Source of the DNA: an uncultured Oscillospiraceae bacterium
GTDB taxonomy: Bacteria; Bacillota; Clostridia; Oscillospirales; Ruminococcaceae
Reading direction: 5' to 3'
NCBI GenBank assembly: GCA_904384225.1
Contig: CAJFJV010000007.1
Coordinates: forward strand, 1 to 64,000
DNA length: 64,000 bases
The position numbers were made by a program, and so were the translations under genes. Below, piece by piece: positions 42,254-50,894 of this stretch; the first letter of the stretch is position 1; every line of letters begins with the position of its first letter. Below the pieces are notes generated by a model. The model was not told the origin of the DNA. It did no database searches and worked only from the letters and a program-made list of their open reading frames with translations.

Positions 42254-44776
42254 TTATTTTACGCGAACCCGCTCCGTAAGCTTTTCTGATTCTTTATAGG
42301 GTTTCACCAGCATAAACACGATCAAAGCAACCAGTACAAGGGCGACAATAACGCCTATTACGCCGCCGGCCGTATTGCAGTTTCCGGTGAACAAGTTTCC
42401 AAGCTGATTTACAATTAACGCCACTGCATAAGCGAATACGCATTGATAACCGATTGCGAACCAGGTCCACTTCGCATTATTCATTTCGCGTTTAATTGCG
42501 CCGATAGCCGCAAAGCAGGGAGCGCACAGCAGGTTGAAAACCAAGAATGAATAACCGCTGACAACGGTAAACGCTGCCGCAAGATTCGTATACACCGTGC
42601 CGCTGCCGCCATAGAGGATTCCCATCGTACCGACGATATTCTCCTTCGCGACCAACCCGGTAATGGAAGCCACCGCAGCCTGCCAGTTGCCCCAGCCAAG
42701 CGGTGTAAAAATCCAAGCAATTGCATTGCCAATGGCCGCAAGGATACTGCTGTCGATTTGATCGTCGGACAGCATTTGAAATGTACCGTCTACAAAGCCG
42801 AAATAAGTCGTAAACCAAACGACAATCGTAGAAAGCAGAATGATCGTTCCGGCTTTCTTGATAAAGGACCAGCCGCGTTCCCACATACTGCGAAGTACAT
42901 TACCCACTGTAGGCCAGTGATAGGCCGGAAGCTCCATAACAAACGGAGCAGGATCGCCGGCAAACATTTTGGTCTTTTTCAGCATAATACCGGAAACAAC
43001 AATCGCAAATACGCCCAAGAAGTAAGCCGATGGGGCAACCCAAGGCGCACCGCCGAAAATTGCACCTGCAATCATCGCAATAAACGGAAGTTTTGCTCCG
43101 CACGGGATAAAGGTCGTCGTCATTATTGTCATACGGCGGTCGCGTTCATTTTCGATCGTCCTCGATGCCATAATGCCAGGGACACCGCATCCCGATCCAA
43201 TCAACATCGGGATAAAGGATTTGCCTGAAAGCCCAAACTTGCGGAAAATGCGGTCCATAACAAATGCAATCCGCGCCATATAGCCGCAGGATTCCAGAAA
43301 AGCAAGGAAAATAAACAGAACCAGCATCTGTGGGACAAATCCCAATACAGCACCTACGCCCGCCACAATACCGTCAAGGATCAAGCCGTTGAGCCACTCC
43401 GGCGCATTCGCCGCCTCTAAGCCGTTTCCGATCAAGACGGGGATACCCGGAACCCAAACACCATATTCAGCAGGATCCGGCTCTGTGGCATCGTATTTTT
43501 GATAAACGCTGATCGCATCCTGAAGATCCGCTCCGGTAGAGGTAACCGCTTCATCCGCCATCGTTTCTTCATCAACTACAGTATATGTCGCCTCATCCGC
43601 TGTGTCAAATTGTTCACTAAATGTACGAAGCTCACTCAACGCCGTCTCTGGAGAGAAGCCCTCCGCTTCGGTATCCAGTGCTGCTTCCAAGGATTGCGTG
43701 TCAACGCCGTTCTCCGCCGCATATTCCATGAAGCCGTTTACGACCTGCGAAGCTTCGCCGAATTCTTCAGAATCCGCCGTATAGCCGCCGTCAATTCCAA
43801 ACAGATGGAACCCGTCGCCGAAAAGCCCATCATTGGCCCAATCCGTTGCCCATGTTCCAACTGTCGTAACAGAAATAAAATAGACAACAAACATGACAAC
43901 AGCAAAAATGGGAAGCGCCAGCCATCGATTGGTGACAACTTTATCAATTTTATCAGAAGTTGAAAGTTTGCCGGCACTTTTTTTCTTATAGCATCCTTTC
44001 ATCAAAGAGGCAATATAAACATAGCGTTCGTTGGTGATAATACTTTCTGCGTCGTCATCTAGCTCCTTCTCCGCCGCCTTGATATCCTCTTCTATATGGG
44101 AAAGGACATCGGCGGAAAGCTCTAACTGAGACAGCGCCTTTTCGTCACGTTCAAAAATTTTGATCGCATACCAACGCTGCTGTTCTTCCGGAATACTATG
44201 TAGCGCCGCTTCCTCTATATGTGCAATCGCATGTTCCACTACACCGGAGAACGTATGCATTGGAACGGTTTTCCCATTTTGCGCGGCCTGAATAGCAGCC
44301 TCTGCCGCCTGCATAATGCCGGTTCCTTTTAAAGCGGAAATTTCAACAATTTTACAGCCCAGCTCGCGGGAAAGCTCAGCCGTGTTGATTGAATCCCCAT
44401 TCTTTTTGACAACATCCATCATATTAATGGCTACAACTACCGGAATCCCAAGTTCTACAAGCTGCGTCGTAAGATAAAGGTTTCGCTCCAGATTGGTCCC
44501 GTCCACAATATTTAAAATTGCATTTGGCCGCTCGCCGATTAAATAATTTCTGGCGACTACCTCTTCCAAAGTATACGGTGAAAGCGAATAGATACCAGGC
44601 AAGTCAGTAATGGTGACACCATCGTGTTTTTTTAATTTTCCTTCCTTTTTTTCAACCGTAACGCCCGGCCAGTTGCCAACAAATTGATTGGAACCAGTCA
44701 ATGCATTGAACAGGGTTGTTTTTCCACTGTTCGGGTTGCCCGCAAGGGCAATTCTCAAATCCATATTCAGATTCAT
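42254..44776 (-). CDS. feoB: Ferrous iron transporter FeoB
   Basis: About 840 residues from ATG 44776 (AGGAAAGG close by; the frame is open further upstream, and a second ATG lies 12 bases in). N-terminal GTPase: G1 GNPNSGKTT, G3 DLPGIYSL, G4 NMMD; then a helical spacer and two Gate motifs with nucleophilic Cys (GSGCGVPGIMASRT and FIPCGAKLPFIAMI). Takes up Fe2+ across the cytoplasmic membrane. The loop after the first membrane helix is expanded by about 110 acidic residues (DSEEFGEASQVV to ATEPDPAEYG), longer than in E. coli FeoB. Downstream of two feoA genes. Confidence 0.96.
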   Translation of the reverse strand: MNLNMDLRIALAGNPNSGKTTLFNALTGSNQFVGNWPGVTVEKKEGKLKKHDGVTITDLPGIYSLSPYTLEEVVARNYLIGERPNAILNIVDGTNLERNLYLTTQLVELGIPVVVAINMMDVVKKNGDSINTAELSRELGCKIVEISALKGTGIMQAAEAAIQAAQNGKTVPMHTFSGVVEHAIAHIEEAALHSIPEEQQRWYAIKIFERDEKALSQLELSADVLSHIEEDIKAAEKELDDDAESIITNERYVYIASLMKGCYKKKSAGKLSTSDKIDKVVTNRWLALPIFAVVMFVVYFISVTTVGTWATDWANDGLFGDGFHLFGIDGGYTADSEEFGEASQVVNGFMEYAAENGVDTQSLEAALDTEAEGFSPETALSELRTFSEQFDTADEATYTVVDEETMADEAVTSTGADLQDAISVYQKYDATEPDPAEYGVWVPGIPVLIGNGLEAANAPEWLNGLILDGIVAGVGAVLGFVPQMLVLFIFLAFLESCGYMARIAFVMDRIFRKFGLSGKSFIPMLIGSGCGVPGIMASRTIENERDRRMTIMTTTFIPCGAKLPFIAMIAGAIFGGAPWVAPSAYFLGVFAIVVSGIMLKKTKMFAGDPAPFVMELPAYHWPTVGNVLRSMWERGWSFIKKAGTIILLSTIVVWFTTYFGFVDGTFQMLSDDQIDSSILAAIGNAIAWIFTPLGWGNWQAAVASITGLVAKENIVGTMGILYGGSGTVYTNLAAAFTVVSGYSFLVFNLLCAPCFAAIGAIKREMNNAKWTWFAIGYQCVFAYAVALIVNQLGNLFTGNCNTAGGVIGVIVALVLVALIVFMLVKPYKESEKLTERVRVK

Positions 44777-44868
44777 CCTTTCCTCAGTTGCGCAATAATA
44801 CGCAGGGCAAACGATAGTCATGACTAACTGTTTGCCCAAAAAATAAGGGTTGCCCCTTGTGACCTGAA

Positions 44869-45090
44869 TTATTCAACCTCTATCATATCGGTATCCGCTT
44901 TACGGAGTGATAGTTCATACCCGCGCACCGTCACTTCCATTGGATCGCCGAGCGGCGCCACTTTACGGACGTGCACCTCAACCCCTTTGGTAATCCCCAT
45001 ATCCATGATGCGACGCTTCACGGCGCCTTCGCCGTGAAGCTTTTTGACTTTCACGGTATCGCCGATTTTTACCTGTCTAAGCGTTTTCAT
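44869..45090 (-). CDS. feoA: FeoA-domain protein (second copy)
   Basis: 73 residues, SH3-like FeoA fold: TVKVKKLHGEGAVKRRIMDMGITKG, then VAPLGDPMEVTVRGYELSLRKADTDMIEV. FeoA binds FeoB in the cytosol and is needed for iron uptake. Ribosome site GGAGGGA. It lies between the first feoA and feoB. Confidence 0.93.
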   Translation of the reverse strand: MKTLRQVKIGDTVKVKKLHGEGAVKRRIMDMGITKGVEVHVRKVAPLGDPMEVTVRGYELSLRKADTDMIEVE

Positions 45091-45124
45091 GTTGATGTCC
45101 CTCCTTCTTTTATCTGCAAAATCA

Positions 45125-45337
45125 TTAAATCATGATTTTCTGCGCCATTTCTTTACTAATTGCCACCCGGGTTTCTTTGACATTGACAATAACATTGCCG
45201 CCAAGCATCGTAACGACCGTCACATTTCCTCCTGCAACAAACCCTAAATTCTCGAGATGCTTTTTCACTTCCGGTTTGCCGCCGACTTTTTTTATAATAT
45301 TTTCTTCACCGACATTTGCAAGTGTCAAAGGCATCAT
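45125..45337 (-). CDS. feoA: FeoA-domain protein (first copy)
   Basis: 70 residues: MPLTLANVGEENIIKKVGG at the start, then LENLGFVAGGNVTVVTMLGG and NVKETRVAISKEMAQKIMI. First gene of the feo operon, 34 bases ahead of the second copy. Having two separate FeoA proteins ahead of FeoB is common in Clostridia. Confidence 0.93.
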   Translation of the reverse strand: MMPLTLANVGEENIIKKVGGKPEVKKHLENLGFVAGGNVTVVTMLGGNVIVNVKETRVAISKEMAQKIMI

Positions 45338-45368
45338 TTCCTCATCCTTCTTTACTTATCCAAACAAA

Positions 45369-45382
45369 TTAGTTGACACTAA
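45369..45382 (-). promoter_or_regulatory. Secondary inverted repeat in the feo leader
   Basis: TTAGT-N4-ACTAA, sharing the TTAG/CTAA half-site with the stronger operator 17 bases upstream in the operon direction. Possibly a second metal-regulator site. Confidence 0.4.
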
Positions 45383-45398
45383 CTTTTGGATTGAATTT

Positions 45399-45420
45399 TT
45401 GGTTAGCTCACGCTAACCAA
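45399..45420 (-). promoter_or_regulatory. Candidate iron-regulator operator of the feo operon
   Basis: TTGGTTAG-N6-CTAACCAA: perfect 8-bp arms placed just downstream of the -10 element, so a bound protein would block transcription. The TTAG..CTAA pattern recalls DtxR/IdeR-type iron boxes rather than Fur boxes. Regulator identity is inferred. Confidence 0.6.
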
Positions 45421-45425
45421 TTATT

Positions 45426-45454
45426 AGCATACGCACTTTCTGCAAAAAAGTCAA
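45426..45454 (-). promoter_or_regulatory. feo operon promoter
   Basis: Minus strand TTGACT (45454-45449), 17 bp, TATGCT (45431-45426). Confidence 0.7.
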
Positions 45455-45603
45455 GGCTCTTTTCTCAAAGTTGCTTCTTTCTTTGCAAATTCAGTATTTT
45501 GCCGCATTACCATCAAAATATCTCTTAATAAAATATATATTTTCACAACATGTTTTCTTCATAACGTAAACCAACCGGCTTTTTCCATGCCCGCGCTTAT
45601 TCT

Positions 45604-45648
45604 CGAATAAAGGGGCCTGTCCAGAACGGAACAGGCCCCTTTATTCGG
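45604..45648 (-). terminator. Terminator of the Pit operon
   Basis: CGAATAAAGGGGCCTGT pairs perfectly with its partner across a 10-base loop; the U-run is mixed (TTTATTCG). Bases 45455-45603 hold no gene. Confidence 0.7.
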
Positions 45649-45671
45649 CTGCACTCTACACTATATTTGAA

Positions 45672-46292
45672 TTAGCTGTTTTTCATGACGACGCTTTCTA
45701 CTACGTCGGCCACATGTTCGCAAGCATCTGCGCACTTTTCTAAATAAATAAAAATCTCCCGCCAGCATAGGATCTCAATTGGATCAGAAGATTCCGTATG
45801 AAGCGCCCGCATACTGGAGATAAACAGCGCGTCTGCTTCCTCCTCCAGCGCATTGATCCGAACGATTTCTTCATGCAGCTTTTTAGAGCGCTTAAAATCT
45901 GCAAACTCCCTGATTAAGCTCTGTACAGCCTGACAGCACCGAATAATTACTTTTGTAAACTGTACTGCATCCGGGCGAATCGTCTGGACGTTGTTGATAT
46001 AAATACGGATCAAGACATCTTCGATTTTATCCGTCATATTATCAATATTTTGGCTCAGCGAAATAATATCCTCCCGTTCAATGGGGGTAATGAAGGCCTT
46101 AATCAATACATTCATCGTATCGTGTTTTTTCTGATCCGCATCATGCTCTATTACGTGCATTGCATCGAGCTTTTCTTTCAGCGCGGCGGCATCAAAATGA
46201 TCCAGAACTTCTTCTAAAAGTTCAGCGGCCTGACAAGCAGAGTCCGCGCAGGATGAAAACTGATCAAAATAGTACGTATCTTTTTTCGACAT
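45672..46292 (-). CDS. DUF47/PhoU-like partner of the phosphate transporter
   Basis: 206 residues from ATG 46292 (GGGAGAAG upstream). All-helical protein with DUF47 features: FDQFSSCADSACQAAELLEEV, HVIEHDADQKKHDTMN, FITPIEREDIISLSQNIDNMTDKIEDV and FIYLEKCADACEHVADVVESV. Such proteins are encoded beside Pit transporters and are thought to bind metal and tune phosphate uptake. About 90 bases downstream of pit on the same strand. Confidence 0.9.
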   Translation of the reverse strand: MSKKDTYYFDQFSSCADSACQAAELLEEVLDHFDAAALKEKLDAMHVIEHDADQKKHDTMNVLIKAFITPIEREDIISLSQNIDNMTDKIEDVLIRIYINNVQTIRPDAVQFTKVIIRCCQAVQSLIREFADFKRSKKLHEEIVRINALEEEADALFISSMRALHTESSDPIEILCWREIFIYLEKCADACEHVADVVESVVMKNS

Positions 46293-46382
46293 AAAATCTT
46301 CTCCCTCTTCCAAAAAGAATATATCTGCTTCGCAACTCACTTTGCAATCATCCGTCTTGAACAAAATGCAGCAGACAAAACC

Positions 46383-47435
46383 TTAAAAAATCGCCATAAA
46401 CACTTTAGCCATCACAAAGCTAATCAGGCCGCATCCCGGGAAAGTAAAAACCCAAGTCAAAACCATATCTTTCACTACGCCGAAATTAACGGCAGAAAGC
46501 CGTTTCACTGCGCCTACACCCATAATTGCGGTCGTTTTGGTATGCGTCGTAGAAACCGGGATACCGAAAACGCTGGAAAGCAGCAAGCACGCCGCTCCCG
46601 CAAGGTCTGCGGCGAATCCCTGATATTTTTCAAGCCGAACCATGTCCATACCCACGCTTTTGATAATCCGTTCACCGCCTACACTGGTACCCAGTGCCAT
46701 TACAACACTGCATAAGAGCATCAGCCATACAGGGATTGCCACACCGTTTGCACTGCTCTGCCCATTGCAAAAAGCCATACCCAAGAATAAGACGCCTATA
46801 AATTTCTGACCGTCCTGCGCACCGTGCATAAAACTCATCGCCGCTGCGCCAAAAATCTGCGCGCCGGTAAAAAAAGAGTTGGATCTGCGGCGATCCAGCC
46901 GGGCGCACACAATCGTAATGATCTTACAGATAACCCAACCGACTGCAAAACCAAGAAGCAAGCTTAACACAAGCCCATATAAAACCTTTGCCCACTCCTC
47001 CATATTGATGCCACCGATCCCACCTTGTATTGCAATGGCGGCGCCGGAAAGCCCAGCTATCAAACTGTGGCTCTCACTGGTCGGGATTCCGAAAACGGAA
47101 GCAGCAACGCTATAGATGACAATAGAAAACAAAGCCGCGCACAAGGCAATCAAAGCATTATGCGTATCTCCGCCAAAATCCACCATATTGCTAATGGTGG
47201 AGGCGACAGAGCTGTTGATGCGTGTCATAACAAATACACCCAGAAAGTTAAAGGCAGCGCTCATCCAAATTGCTACGCGCACTTTCATACAGCGGGTTGT
47301 GACACAAGTGGCAATTGCGTTGGGTGCATCGGTCCAGCCGTTTACAAAGATAACGCCCAGCGTCAGTGCAACTGTAATAAAGAGCATTGGATTCGACAGC
47401 ATCTCCTGCCAGAAATACGAAAGCGATACATCCAT
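46383..47435 (-). CDS. pit: Pit-family low-affinity inorganic phosphate transporter
   Basis: 350 residues from ATG 47435 (GGAAAG nearby; the frame extends 15 codons upstream). About ten membrane helices with the paired Pit signatures GWTDAPNAIATCVTTR and GAQDGQKFIGVLF, and GIPTSESHSL and GIPVSTTHTKTT in each half. Carries phosphate with H+ or a metal-phosphate complex. In operon with the DUF47 gene. Confidence 0.93.
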   Translation of the reverse strand: MDVSLSYFWQEMLSNPMLFITVALTLGVIFVNGWTDAPNAIATCVTTRCMKVRVAIWMSAAFNFLGVFVMTRINSSVASTISNMVDFGGDTHNALIALCAALFSIVIYSVAASVFGIPTSESHSLIAGLSGAAIAIQGGIGGINMEEWAKVLYGLVLSLLLGFAVGWVICKIITIVCARLDRRRSNSFFTGAQIFGAAAMSFMHGAQDGQKFIGVLFLGMAFCNGQSSANGVAIPVWLMLLCSVVMALGTSVGGERIIKSVGMDMVRLEKYQGFAADLAGAACLLLSSVFGIPVSTTHTKTTAIMGVGAVKRLSAVNFGVVKDMVLTWVFTFPGCGLISFVMAKVFMAIF

Positions 47436-47517
47436 AAATCTTTCCAGTCCTTTTTGTCCTTCGATGTTTTTTCTCTGCATATAAGCCCGGGATACTCCCG
47501 CTGTCTCATATATTTTT

Positions 47518-47546
47518 ATTCTATCATGCTGATTCTTCGACGTAAA
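47518..47546 (-). promoter_or_regulatory. Pit operon promoter
   Basis: Minus strand TTTACG (47546-47541), 17 bp, TAGAAT (47523-47518). From 47547 to 47740 I see no gene. Confidence 0.5.
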
Positions 47547-47741
47547 GAGAAATTTTACACTGTTTTTTCACAGACTATACATAATAAATAAAAAGACATG
47601 ATAAAATAAATGGGGATTTAGTTTTTAAACATGGATATGCTTGATGAATACCTCTTTCATTCAGGCGGCGCTTTATTTTAAGCCAAAAAACGGCCTTTTA
47701 CAGACAGCCAAATAGGCATTTGGTGTATTGCAGCAAAACAC

Positions 47742-47773
47742 AACGGGACTACGCTTTTAAGCAGTAGTCCCGT
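47742..47773 (-). terminator. Terminator of the 74-residue membrane protein gene
   Basis: AACGGGACTAC pairs with GTAGTCCCGTT across a 10-base loop; the minus strand then reads GTGTTTTGC. Confidence 0.7.
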
Positions 47774-47797
47774 TTCTCACATTTCAAAAAATTAAAG

Positions 47798-48022
47798 CTA
47801 TTTCTCTTCTGGTTTGTCTTCTGAAAATTCTCCGTCCTGTGCAGCCTCATCTGTCTCTGCGAGGCCGTCTTCATCATCATAATATACGCTTGCATCGTAG
47901 TCCAACTGATCGCCGATCGTTTTTGCCTTCCGCCGGAAGAACGCCGCAATCGCAACTACAGCACCAACTACAGCGGCAACAGCCGCAGCCAGCACAATCC
48001 AGCCTTTTCTCTTTTTATTCAT
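47798..48022 (-). CDS. Small membrane protein with an acidic tail
   Basis: 74 residues from ATG 48022 (a GTG nine bases upstream is an alternative). NKKRKGW start, one Ala/Val-rich helix (about 8-29), RRK stop-transfer, then an acidic tail (YYDDEDGLAETDEAAQDGEF). No family recognised. It lies between the Pit operon and rsmE with its own terminator. Confidence 0.6.
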   Translation of the reverse strand: MNKKRKGWIVLAAAVAAVVGAVVAIAAFFRRKAKTIGDQLDYDASVYYDDEDGLAETDEAAQDGEFSEDKPEEK

Positions 48023-48118
48023 ATCCGACACACCCCTTTCGTATCTTGGTTTTTATTATAGCATACCTGCATAAGCTTTCAAGTCCTTTCTATGAACAAA
48101 TATTTGCTTTTTCGAGGT

Positions 48119-48838
48119 TTAAAGCTCCCCCAACTGATGCAGCAATAAGGTAAGTGCTGCTATCGGCGCAGTCTCGCACCGCAAGATCCTTTTCCCGAGC
48201 GTGGCACACGGCACGCCGAGCTCAGAAAGGTAATGCACCTCCTCTGCGGAAAAGCCGCCTTCACTTCCAACCAAAACGCTTGCACCGCAGTGCTTTTGTT
48301 CTATCAGCGTCTGAACAGTTTCCCCACCCTTTTCATAGCAGACAAAACCACGTTCTAAAGCGAGGGCATCTGCCATCTCTTTAAATGGCAATAGGCCGTG
48401 TACCTCCGGGATTACCCCGCGCCCACACTGCTTTGCTGCTTCCAATGCAATTTTCTGCAGACGCGCTCTCTTTTTTTCAAAATCCCGTGCAGTGGCTTTG
48501 GCAATGCAAAAACGTGTCTGAACCGGTACAATTCGTGTAACACCAAGTTCAACTGCTTTTTGTACAATAAAATCAAGTTTGTCCCCCTTTGGAAGCGCTT
48601 GATACAGCGTAATGGGCAGTGCGGCCTCATTTTCATTCGCCATCTTTTTCTTTACCAAAAGCTTTACTGCCTCCGAGGATGCCGATTCCACCATACAAAC
48701 ATAGTCAGTGCACGCCCCATCGCATACAATAACCTCCTCTCCGACACGCACGCGTAATGACCGTGAAAGATGTGATGCATCCTCTCCAGTCAATGTGATA
48801 TAGGTGTCGGAAATTTGGTCGCAGAAAAAGCGCGGCAT
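48119..48838 (-). CDS. rsmE: 16S rRNA m3U1498 methyltransferase RsmE
   Basis: 239 residues from ATG 48838 (AGGAGG upstream; the frame stays open far upstream but runs into the hydrogenase gene). N-terminal PUA-like part (RFFCDQISDTYITLTGEDASHLSRSLR), then a SPOUT methyltransferase with a C-terminal trefoil knot: QALPKGDKLDFIVQKAVELGV, SVLVGSEGGFSAEE and LGKRILRCETAPIAAL. Uses S-adenosylmethionine. Cytosolic housekeeping enzyme. Confidence 0.95.
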   Translation of the reverse strand: MPRFFCDQISDTYITLTGEDASHLSRSLRVRVGEEVIVCDGACTDYVCMVESASSEAVKLLVKKKMANENEAALPITLYQALPKGDKLDFIVQKAVELGVTRIVPVQTRFCIAKATARDFEKKRARLQKIALEAAKQCGRGVIPEVHGLLPFKEMADALALERGFVCYEKGGETVQTLIEQKHCGASVLVGSEGGFSAEEVHYLSELGVPCATLGKRILRCETAPIAALTLLLHQLGEL

Positions 48839-48865
48839 TTTGCTCTCCTCCTTTTCATTAAGACA

Positions 48866-48891
48866 AAAAAACGGGCGGATTCCGCCCGTTT
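48866..48891 (-). terminator. Terminator of the hydrogenase operon
   Basis: AAACGGGCGG-AAT-CCGCCCGTTT followed by TTTTGTC on the minus strand, 120 bases past the hydrogenase stop and just before rsmE. Confidence 0.85.
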
Positions 48892-49010
48892 CGTATAATA
48901 AATGATTGAAGAAAAATCCCTCAGATAAAAACATACCCACTAAGATCGGCAAAATCCAAGGGATATGGATCGCCAGAATAATATTTTTCTCCGATACACA
49001 AAAGTTGTCT

Positions 49011-50504
49011 TTATTCTGCCTCTTCCTGTTCTTTATCGTAACGGTTTTCATACGGGGACTCTTCCGCAAACTTTTTAACAAGCGCCGCCGATTTAACCGG
49101 CGCTTGTATCGTACCGGCACCGCCGACGCAGCCTCCCATGCAGGCCATCCCTTCCAGAAGATAGCCGTTCCGCTTTCCCGCCTTGGCAAGCATCAGCATC
49201 TTTTTACAGTTTGCAAGGCCCTCCGCGCGGTCAACCAGAACTTCCCTGTCTGGATGCGTACGTTTGATACAGCTGACAACCGCCGCTGCAACACCGCCGG
49301 ATACCGCATAATTACGCCCTGTTGAGGAAGCGGCGTCTTCTTTTGAAAGTTCAGACTCTTGTGAAAAGTCAATGTCTTTTGCCGCGAAAATACCCATTAG
49401 TTCTTCATAGGTGATGACATAATTGACGTCACTTCGCACTGTACGGCGGAATGCCTCCAATTTTTTCGAGGCACATGGCCCAATAAAGCAGATCCGTGCA
49501 TTTGGATGCTTTTCCTTAATTTTGCGCGCAGTCGCCACCATCGGCGTTAACGACATGGAAACACATCCCGCAAGCTTTTCACCAAGCACTGATTTTGCAA
49601 ATACCGACCACGAAGGGCAGCAGGACGTCGCCAAAAACGGCAGTTCTTCCGGTACACGCTCTAAAAACTCTTCCGCTTCGGATACGGAAACATCGTCCGC
49701 GCCGCTGGCAACCTCATATACGTCGGCAAATCCAATTTCAAGCAACGCTGCTTTTACTTTAGCAGGCGTAGCAAGCGGGCCAAACTGTCCAACAAATGCC
49801 GGCGCAATTTCTGCTATTACTTCCTCATCGCCTTTTAAGGCAAGAATCAGCTGCAAAATTTGCGACTTGTCCGCAATGGCAGCAAACGGGCAGCTTACAA
49901 GGCACTGTCCGCAGGACACGCATTTGTCATAGTTAATTTTGGCACGCCCCAACTCGTCGCTTTCAATCGCACCGACACCGCAAGCCGCAGCACAAGGCCG
50001 TTCCCGCTTAATAATCGCATGATACGGGCAAATATCGGCACAACGGCCGCACTTCAGACATTTTTCCTTATCAATTGTGGATTTGCCGTTCACAATGGAA
50101 ATGGCTTTAACAGGGCATACGCTGCTGCATGGGTGGGCGAGGCATCCTTGGCAATTATCCGTCACCTCATAACAGGTGGTCTCACATGCATTGCAAGCAA
50201 ATGGGATCACATTGACCAAAGGGAGTTCAAATACCCGCTCTGTTGAAATTGCCTTTCCAAAATCTTTGGATATCGGCGCGTGTTCTCCAGCAGAGCGCAG
50301 ATTCAGCCCACAAGCCAGACGGATACGTTCTGCAACAATTGCGCGCTCCTTAAAAACGCTTTCACGATAAGACGCCACTTCCCCCTTGATGATCTCATAA
50401 GGGAGTTCATCGACCTTATCGAATTCTCCGCTGTATGCAATCTGTGCGACCTTTTTAAAGATCTGTCTTCTGATTTTAACAACCGGCGTATAAATTCCTC
50501 TCAT
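49011..50504 (-). CDS. Monomeric [FeFe] hydrogenase with N-terminal ferredoxin domains (group B type)
   Basis: 497 residues. A Cys-rich N-terminal half carries several Fe-S motifs: CNACETTCYEVTDNCQGC, then CxxCxxCxxxCP at 149-159 (CLKCGRCADICP) and 195-205 (CVSCGQCLVSCP). The H-cluster domain follows: L1 TSCCPSW (293-299), L2 GPCASKK (342-348) and L3 EGMACMGGCVGG near 455. It reduces protons to H2 or oxidises H2 using ferredoxin electrons. This Fe-S arrangement is that of the poorly studied group B enzymes common in gut Clostridia. No maturase genes (hydEFG) are in the window. It is 4 bases downstream of the [2Fe-2S] protein gene. Confidence 0.92.
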   Translation of the reverse strand: MRGIYTPVVKIRRQIFKKVAQIAYSGEFDKVDELPYEIIKGEVASYRESVFKERAIVAERIRLACGLNLRSAGEHAPISKDFGKAISTERVFELPLVNVIPFACNACETTCYEVTDNCQGCLAHPCSSVCPVKAISIVNGKSTIDKEKCLKCGRCADICPYHAIIKRERPCAAACGVGAIESDELGRAKINYDKCVSCGQCLVSCPFAAIADKSQILQLILALKGDEEVIAEIAPAFVGQFGPLATPAKVKAALLEIGFADVYEVASGADDVSVSEAEEFLERVPEELPFLATSCCPSWSVFAKSVLGEKLAGCVSMSLTPMVATARKIKEKHPNARICFIGPCASKKLEAFRRTVRSDVNYVITYEELMGIFAAKDIDFSQESELSKEDAASSTGRNYAVSGGVAAAVVSCIKRTHPDREVLVDRAEGLANCKKMLMLAKAGKRNGYLLEGMACMGGCVGGAGTIQAPVKSAALVKKFAEESPYENRYDKEQEEAE

Positions 50505-50508
50505 TTAG

Positions 50509-50775
50509 TTACCCTCGCGAAATTTTTGAAATGATTTTTGCCATGACGGCGTCACTTGTAGCTTTTTCAATCACTTCGCCGCCGACGATAACCAGCGGCG
50601 ATGCATCGGCGTTCGCCGCCTTACATAGGTTTTCCGTTGCGTTTACCCGTACCGTCGTATCAAAGCGAAGTTGGTTTTTTAGCTTTTGCAAGCTTTTTAC
50701 CGACTCTGCAATTTCCAGTGCGCCGTTCATGACACAGTGTGTACATACGCACACGTTGACGTCCAGACGTTTCAT
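50509..50775 (-). CDS. Thioredoxin-like [2Fe-2S] ferredoxin
   Basis: 88 residues from ATG 50775 (GGGAGGAAC upstream). Similar to the NuoE/HydC ferredoxin domain: VNVCVCTHCVMNGA supplies the first Cys pair and ENLCKAANADASPLVIVGG the second region, where only one Cys (C50 or so) is visible, so the cluster ligation needs checking. Encoded just ahead of the [FeFe] hydrogenase, it likely passes electrons to it. Confidence 0.8.
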   Translation of the reverse strand: MKRLDVNVCVCTHCVMNGALEIAESVKSLQKLKNQLRFDTTVRVNATENLCKAANADASPLVIVGGEVIEKATSDAVMAKIISKISRG

Positions 50776-50842
50776 GTCAGTTCCTCCCGTATCCGAATTC
50801 TCCAATAGCCCTGGTTTATGTTTTTCATACTCCTATTTTTTT

Positions 50843-50871
50843 AGTATACACGAAAAAAAAAGAAACGTCAA
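50843..50871 (-). promoter_or_regulatory. Hydrogenase operon promoter
   Basis: Minus strand TTGACG (50871-50866), 17 bp, TATACT (50848-50843). The -35 lies inside the argF terminator hairpin. Confidence 0.7.
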
Positions 50872-50887
50872 CGCAAACTGACGTTTC
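50862..50887 (-). terminator. Terminator of the arginine operon
   Basis: GAAACGTCA pairs with TGACGTTTC across ACGCAAAC; on the minus strand it is followed by TTTTTTTTTCG. It directly follows the argF stop. Confidence 0.85.
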
Positions 50888-50894
50888 CTTTCTT

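Noticed and set aside
48839-49189. N-terminal extension of RsmE
   Set aside because: The frame stays open but overlaps the hydrogenase gene; the family start and AGGAGG are at 48838.
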